Shown here in pieces: positions 61,377 through 64,000 of a DNA stretch of 64,000 bases. Within the stretch, counting starts at the first letter, position 1; the number at the start of each line of letters is the position of its first letter. The stretch spans positions 1-64,000 of the forward strand of contig SUUN01000002.1 of the NCBI GenBank assembly GCA_015062495.1. Reading direction: 5' to 3'. The notes below the pieces were generated by a model. That model had not been told where the DNA came from. It made no database searches and was given only the letters and a program-made list of their open reading frames with translations. Position numbers and translations under genes: made by a program. The DNA comes from Alphaproteobacteria bacterium (GTDB lineage: Bacteria > Pseudomonadota > Alphaproteobacteria > Rs-D84).

Positions 61377-61889
61377 ATGCGCAAATTATTGACCCCATCT
61401 TTTGTAATTTTTGCATGCTTTATACTGGGTGGCATGATTTTTAAATCTGTTGCGCCAATTCGTTGTGACACAATTTATCCAAACGACAGTATTTTTGTTT
61501 TGACCGGTGATGAACGACGGATTCCATTCGCCATGCGCAAAATGCGCGAATTTCCAACCGCCGACCTGTACATCATCGGTGCAGGCGCTCAGGGAAAAAT
61601 AGACGTCGCGCGTCCTGCGGTTATTGAATCAACATCCAAATCCACATATCAAAACGCCCTGGCCATACGCGACATCGCAACCGCCCGCAATCTGAAACGC
61701 GTTGTCATCATCACAACCGAAGACCACATAAACCGTGCCACATACCTGATAAAAAACGAATTACCAATGGTCGATGTTATTGCATGTCCTGCAACCTTGG
61801 CCGGCATGCCCCCAACAAAAAGACTTGAAAGATGGGCCACCGAATATATAAAATACATTGCAACAATGCTGGGGATCAAGGAAAGTTAA
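61377..61889 (+). CDS. YdcF/DUF218-family membrane-associated protein
   Basis: 170 aa. An N-terminal TM segment ('PSFVIFACFILGGMIF') and the DUF218 alpha/beta fold: 'NDSIFVLTGDERRIPFAMRK', 'LYIIGAG', 'STSKSTYQNALAIRDIA' and 'VVIITTEDHINRATYLI'. Members resemble SanA/ElyC and are linked to envelope integrity and lipid-carrier handling. It lies 1 bp after ftsX and before plsC, an arrangement typical of Alphaproteobacteria. Confidence 0.9.
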   Translation: MRKLLTPSFVIFACFILGGMIFKSVAPIRCDTIYPNDSIFVLTGDERRIPFAMRKMREFPTADLYIIGAGAQGKIDVARPAVIESTSKSTYQNALAIRDIATARNLKRVVIITTEDHINRATYLIKNELPMVDVIACPATLAGMPPTKRLERWATEYIKYIATMLGIKES

Positions 61890-61908
61890 TTTTATCAAAG
61901 GAAGAAAA

Positions 61909-62616
61909 ATGTTCAGAACCATTATATTTAAAATCGCATTGGCAACACACTTTATTTTATGGTCGCCTATATTATTAATCGGGCTGATTAACAAGAAATT
62001 ATGTGGTTGGCTGGTATTCCACTGCGCATATGGCGTATTGATTGTGGCGCGTATATTTGGTGGCATAAAATATCGCGTAGTATTTCCACAAAACGAAGAA
62101 AATGGTATCCCCATGATACCAAACGAAAACCATCGCCTGGATGGCAAGGTTATAATCGCTGCCAAACATATGTCCATTCTTGAAATTGCCGTTATTTCCA
62201 AGGTTGTACGCAACACATTTTTCATTATGAAACGCGAATTAATGTGGATTCCAATCTATGGCTGGGCATTTTGGCGCATGGGCATGATTGGTGTAAATCG
62301 CGCGGCGGGCCGTACAAATCTGTCTAAATTATCACACCAGGTTGAAAAAGAGGTTCTGGACGGACGCATCCTGGTAATATTCCCCGAAGGCACACGTGCA
62401 AAACCCGGGCAACAGATTCAGTTAAAGGGCGGCCTGCTGTTCCTGGCACGTCACCTGAAATTGCCAATTTTACCGGTTGGCACAGACGCGGGGCTATATT
62501 GGCCAAAACATGGTCGCATCACCCCTGGAACAGCCACGGTAACATTTGAACCGATTTTACCCAGCAAGGCATCCCTGGACGAAATCAGCGAAGCAATCAA
62601 CCGTCACAGCGCATAA
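61909..62616 (+). CDS. plsC: 1-acyl-sn-glycerol-3-phosphate acyltransferase
   Basis: 235 aa from the ATG at 61909, with AAAGGAAG upstream. N-terminal TM helix, then the acyltransferase motif as 'AKHMSILEIAVI' (H-x4-E instead of the more common H-x4-D), glycerol-phosphate motif 'RAAGRTNLSKL' and 'IFPEGTRAKPGQQ'. It makes phosphatidic acid at the inner membrane. The Glu variant is, to my knowledge, seen in some alphaproteobacterial homologues, so activity is expected. Confidence 0.92.
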   Translation: MFRTIIFKIALATHFILWSPILLIGLINKKLCGWLVFHCAYGVLIVARIFGGIKYRVVFPQNEENGIPMIPNENHRLDGKVIIAAKHMSILEIAVISKVVRNTFFIMKRELMWIPIYGWAFWRMGMIGVNRAAGRTNLSKLSHQVEKEVLDGRILVIFPEGTRAKPGQQIQLKGGLLFLARHLKLPILPVGTDAGLYWPKHGRITPGTATVTFEPILPSKASLDEISEAINRHSA

Positions 62617-62622
62617 AAATAG

Positions 62623-62649
62623 AATGATTTGTTCTAAAAACAAATCATT
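62623..62649. terminator. A/T-rich hairpin between convergent genes
   Basis: AATGATTTGT-TCTAAAA-ACAAATCATT, a perfect 10-bp stem; weak T-run, so termination is probable but not certain. Confidence 0.6.
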
Positions 62650-62654
62650 ATAAT

Positions 62655-63065
62655 TTATTTACACCAAGGTTGGCGTTTACCGCCACTATACGGGCGCGCC
62701 AACCCAGAATCAATCATAACCCGCCCAACATCGCGCCCATCAGGCAAAATCACATTGGCATTTATTCGCCCCAGATATTTATCATCTTTGATATTTTGCA
62801 AATCAACAACTGTTCCGCGCGGTATTATTGTCGCCAACAAGTCACGCGCACTTTGTGCCATAACCTTTTCTGCCGCGCATTTACCATTTATTTCAGGCGT
62901 ATCTATATTAATCAAACGCACCCGAACTGTTATTTCAACATCCGCATCCAGCATAACCCCAGCGGAAAAAGTATCACCATCAAAGTGATAATCCACCGTT
63001 GCCGGAACCGCATTTGCCACCCCAGACATAAACATACACAGTATAAAAAATAACAATTTTTTCAT
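62655..63065 (-). CDS. Secreted thermonuclease-family (SNase-like) protein
   Basis: 136 aa. Signal peptide 'MKKLLFFILCMFMSGVANA'. SNase fold: 'VDYHFDGDTFSAG', 'VRVRLINIDTPEINGKC' (catalytic Arg and Glu), 'KYLGRINANVILPDGRDVGR' (second catalytic Arg) and 'SGLARPYSGGKRQPWC'. It would cleave nucleic acid in the periplasm or outside. Two Cys ('NGKCAAE', 'PWCK') could form a disulphide. Its own gene unit is flanked by terminators. Confidence 0.9.
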   Translation of the reverse strand: MKKLLFFILCMFMSGVANAVPATVDYHFDGDTFSAGVMLDADVEITVRVRLINIDTPEINGKCAAEKVMAQSARDLLATIIPRGTVVDLQNIKDDKYLGRINANVILPDGRDVGRVMIDSGLARPYSGGKRQPWCK

Positions 63066-63096
63066 ATTTCCTGTCTCATATCTAATGTTTCACCAT

Positions 63097-63121
63097 AAAA
63101 ACCGCCCAACGGGCGGTTTTT
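63097..63121 (-). terminator. tolB terminator
   Basis: AACCGCCC-GTT-GGGCGGTT then TTTT on the minus strand, at the end of the tolB reading frame. Confidence 0.88.
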
Positions 63122-64000
63122 ATGGCAATCGTGGCGACCATGTTGGTTCCAGTCCATTAACCCCATCGGGCAATTCAATATCATATATATTTTGCCCTGT
63201 AATATCTACACTGCGAATATGACTGATTCTTTCGATGCCATCAATCGCCTTTTCTGTTTCATAGTATACAATACGCCGCGAACCCGGGGCCCATGATGGG
63301 GCCTCCATAAACCAGCCACCGGCCAATATTTTTTCATTCCGCCCCTGGGGATTCATAATACCGACATAGAACGTATCGTCTGCTATTTTTGTAAATGCGA
63401 TAAATTGACCATCAGGCGACCATGCCGGCGTCGCATATCGCCCCGCCCCATACGTCAGGCGTTCCACCGCCCCCGTTTCCAGATCCAGCATATGAATCTG
63501 TTGACGTCCCGACCGATCAGAATTAAATGCCATCTTTTTACCATCTGGCGAATAAGACGGACTGGTATTAATCGAATTACCAAACGTCAACTGACGCAAT
63601 TCCTTGGTCTCGATATTATATTCATAGATATGTGTAATACCCTTTTTAACCAGCGATATCGCAACCCGCGTACCATCTGGTGAAAAGCGTGGCGCAAAGT
63701 TCATGCCACCAAATTGCCCCAACCGACGCTGTTCCCCAGTATCCAGATCCAAAGACCACACCATCGGATCATCATTGTAATAAGACAAAAATACAATCGA
63801 TTGCATATTTGGCGAAAAATGCGGCGACATAACAAATGTATCCATATCAGACAGATAGCGCATTCCATAGCCGTCCTGGTCCATAATTGCCAAACGTTTA
63901 ATACGCTTATGCACTGGTCCTGTTTCAGCAATAAACACAATCTGGGTATCAAAGTATCCAACTTCGCCGGTCAAACGTTCATAAATCGCATCCGCCATAA
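63120..64000 (-). CDS. tolB: Tol-Pal system protein TolB, C-terminal part
   Basis: The frame runs off the window at 64000, so only the last ~293 residues are seen; the ATG at 63998 is internal (TolB usually reads 'HKxADAIYE' here). It opens '[20 protein letters not shown]' and continues as a six-bladed beta-propeller with repeated 'FSPDG', '[16 protein letters not shown]' and '[10 protein letters not shown]' blades. TolB binds Pal and TolA in the periplasm. A plausible partner is the Pal-like lipoprotein at 59279. Confidence 0.95.
   Translation of the reverse strand, partial: MADAIYERLTGEVGYFDTQIVFIAETGPVHKRIKRLAIMDQDGYGMRYLSDMDTFVMSPHFSPNMQSIVFLSYYNDDPMVWSLDLDTGEQRRLGQFGGMNFAPRFSPDGTRVAISLVKKGITHIYEYNIETKELRQLTFGNSINTSPSYSPDGKKMAFNSDRSGRQQIHMLDLETGAVERLTYGAGRYATPAWSPDGQFIAFTKIADDTFYVGIMNPQGRNEKILAGGWFMEAPSWAPGSRRIVYYETEKAIDGIERISHIRSVDITGQNIYDIELPDGVNGLEPTWSPRLP

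Overview
The window looks like chromosomal DNA from an alphaproteobacterium, probably host- or gut-associated with a compact genome. Support: an alphaproteobacterial-type str/S10/spc ribosomal cluster, an ftsE-ftsX-YdcF-plsC block, zinc-free S14, Pal/TolB/MltG envelope genes, AT-leaning non-coding DNA, and many secreted Cys-rich or coiled-coil proteins of a kind I associate with uncultured gut Alphaproteobacteria. The lineage is inferred; no marker was searched.

Layout. 1-13.3 kb is an accessory surface region: a 5'-truncated Cys-rich gene, a large S8-type autotransporter with a degenerate active site, an anchored coiled-coil protein, a three-gene operon of secreted Cys-rich proteins (the last with an OmpA-like C-terminus), and small secreted proteins. 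13.3-13.9 kb is non-coding, with a multi-segment RNA leader and a MITE-like repeat. 13.9-30.9 kb is one long minus-strand operon, rpsL-rpsG-fusA-tuf-S10-spc-secY-rpsM-rpsK, with a consensus promoter at its head; adk, infA, rpmJ, rpoA and rplQ are absent. 31-46.4 kb mixes two tandem outer-membrane barrel paralogues, mltG, a small peptide gene beside an M16 peptidase, an acyl-CoA ligase, tRNA-Pro(CGG), a Cys-rich EGF-like surface protein, fabF/acpP, a degenerate integrase, lepA, rbfA and a YqaA-type membrane protein. 46.8-58.3 kb holds seven consecutive minus-strand genes for secreted, phage-tail-fibre-like coiled-coil proteins. 58.4-64 kb is envelope biogenesis: an outer-membrane barrel, a Pal-like lipoprotein, ftsE-ftsX-ydcF-like-plsC, a secreted nuclease and the 3' part of tolB.

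Main points for follow-up: (i) the seven-gene fibre array, with a shared N-terminal 'YVD' motif, 'SYNDLNDKP' repeats in the larger members and a shared Trp-containing C-terminal signature; (ii) a leader of about 148 nt at 13297-13444 with four mutually complementary CUCCUGA/UCAGGAG segments, one of them the Shine-Dalgarno of a secreted Cys-rich protein; (iii) three hairpin elements of about 80 bp with a conserved apical loop and covarying arms, each just downstream of a minus-strand stop codon; (iv) a dispersed CTCTTTG repeat that also lies in a MITE-like element and encodes the core of two signal peptides; (v) a C-x6-C-x(4,6)-C-x6-C family; (vi) an autotransporter whose subtilisin domain has lost its nucleophile. 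All assignments come from reading the sequence; no database search was run.
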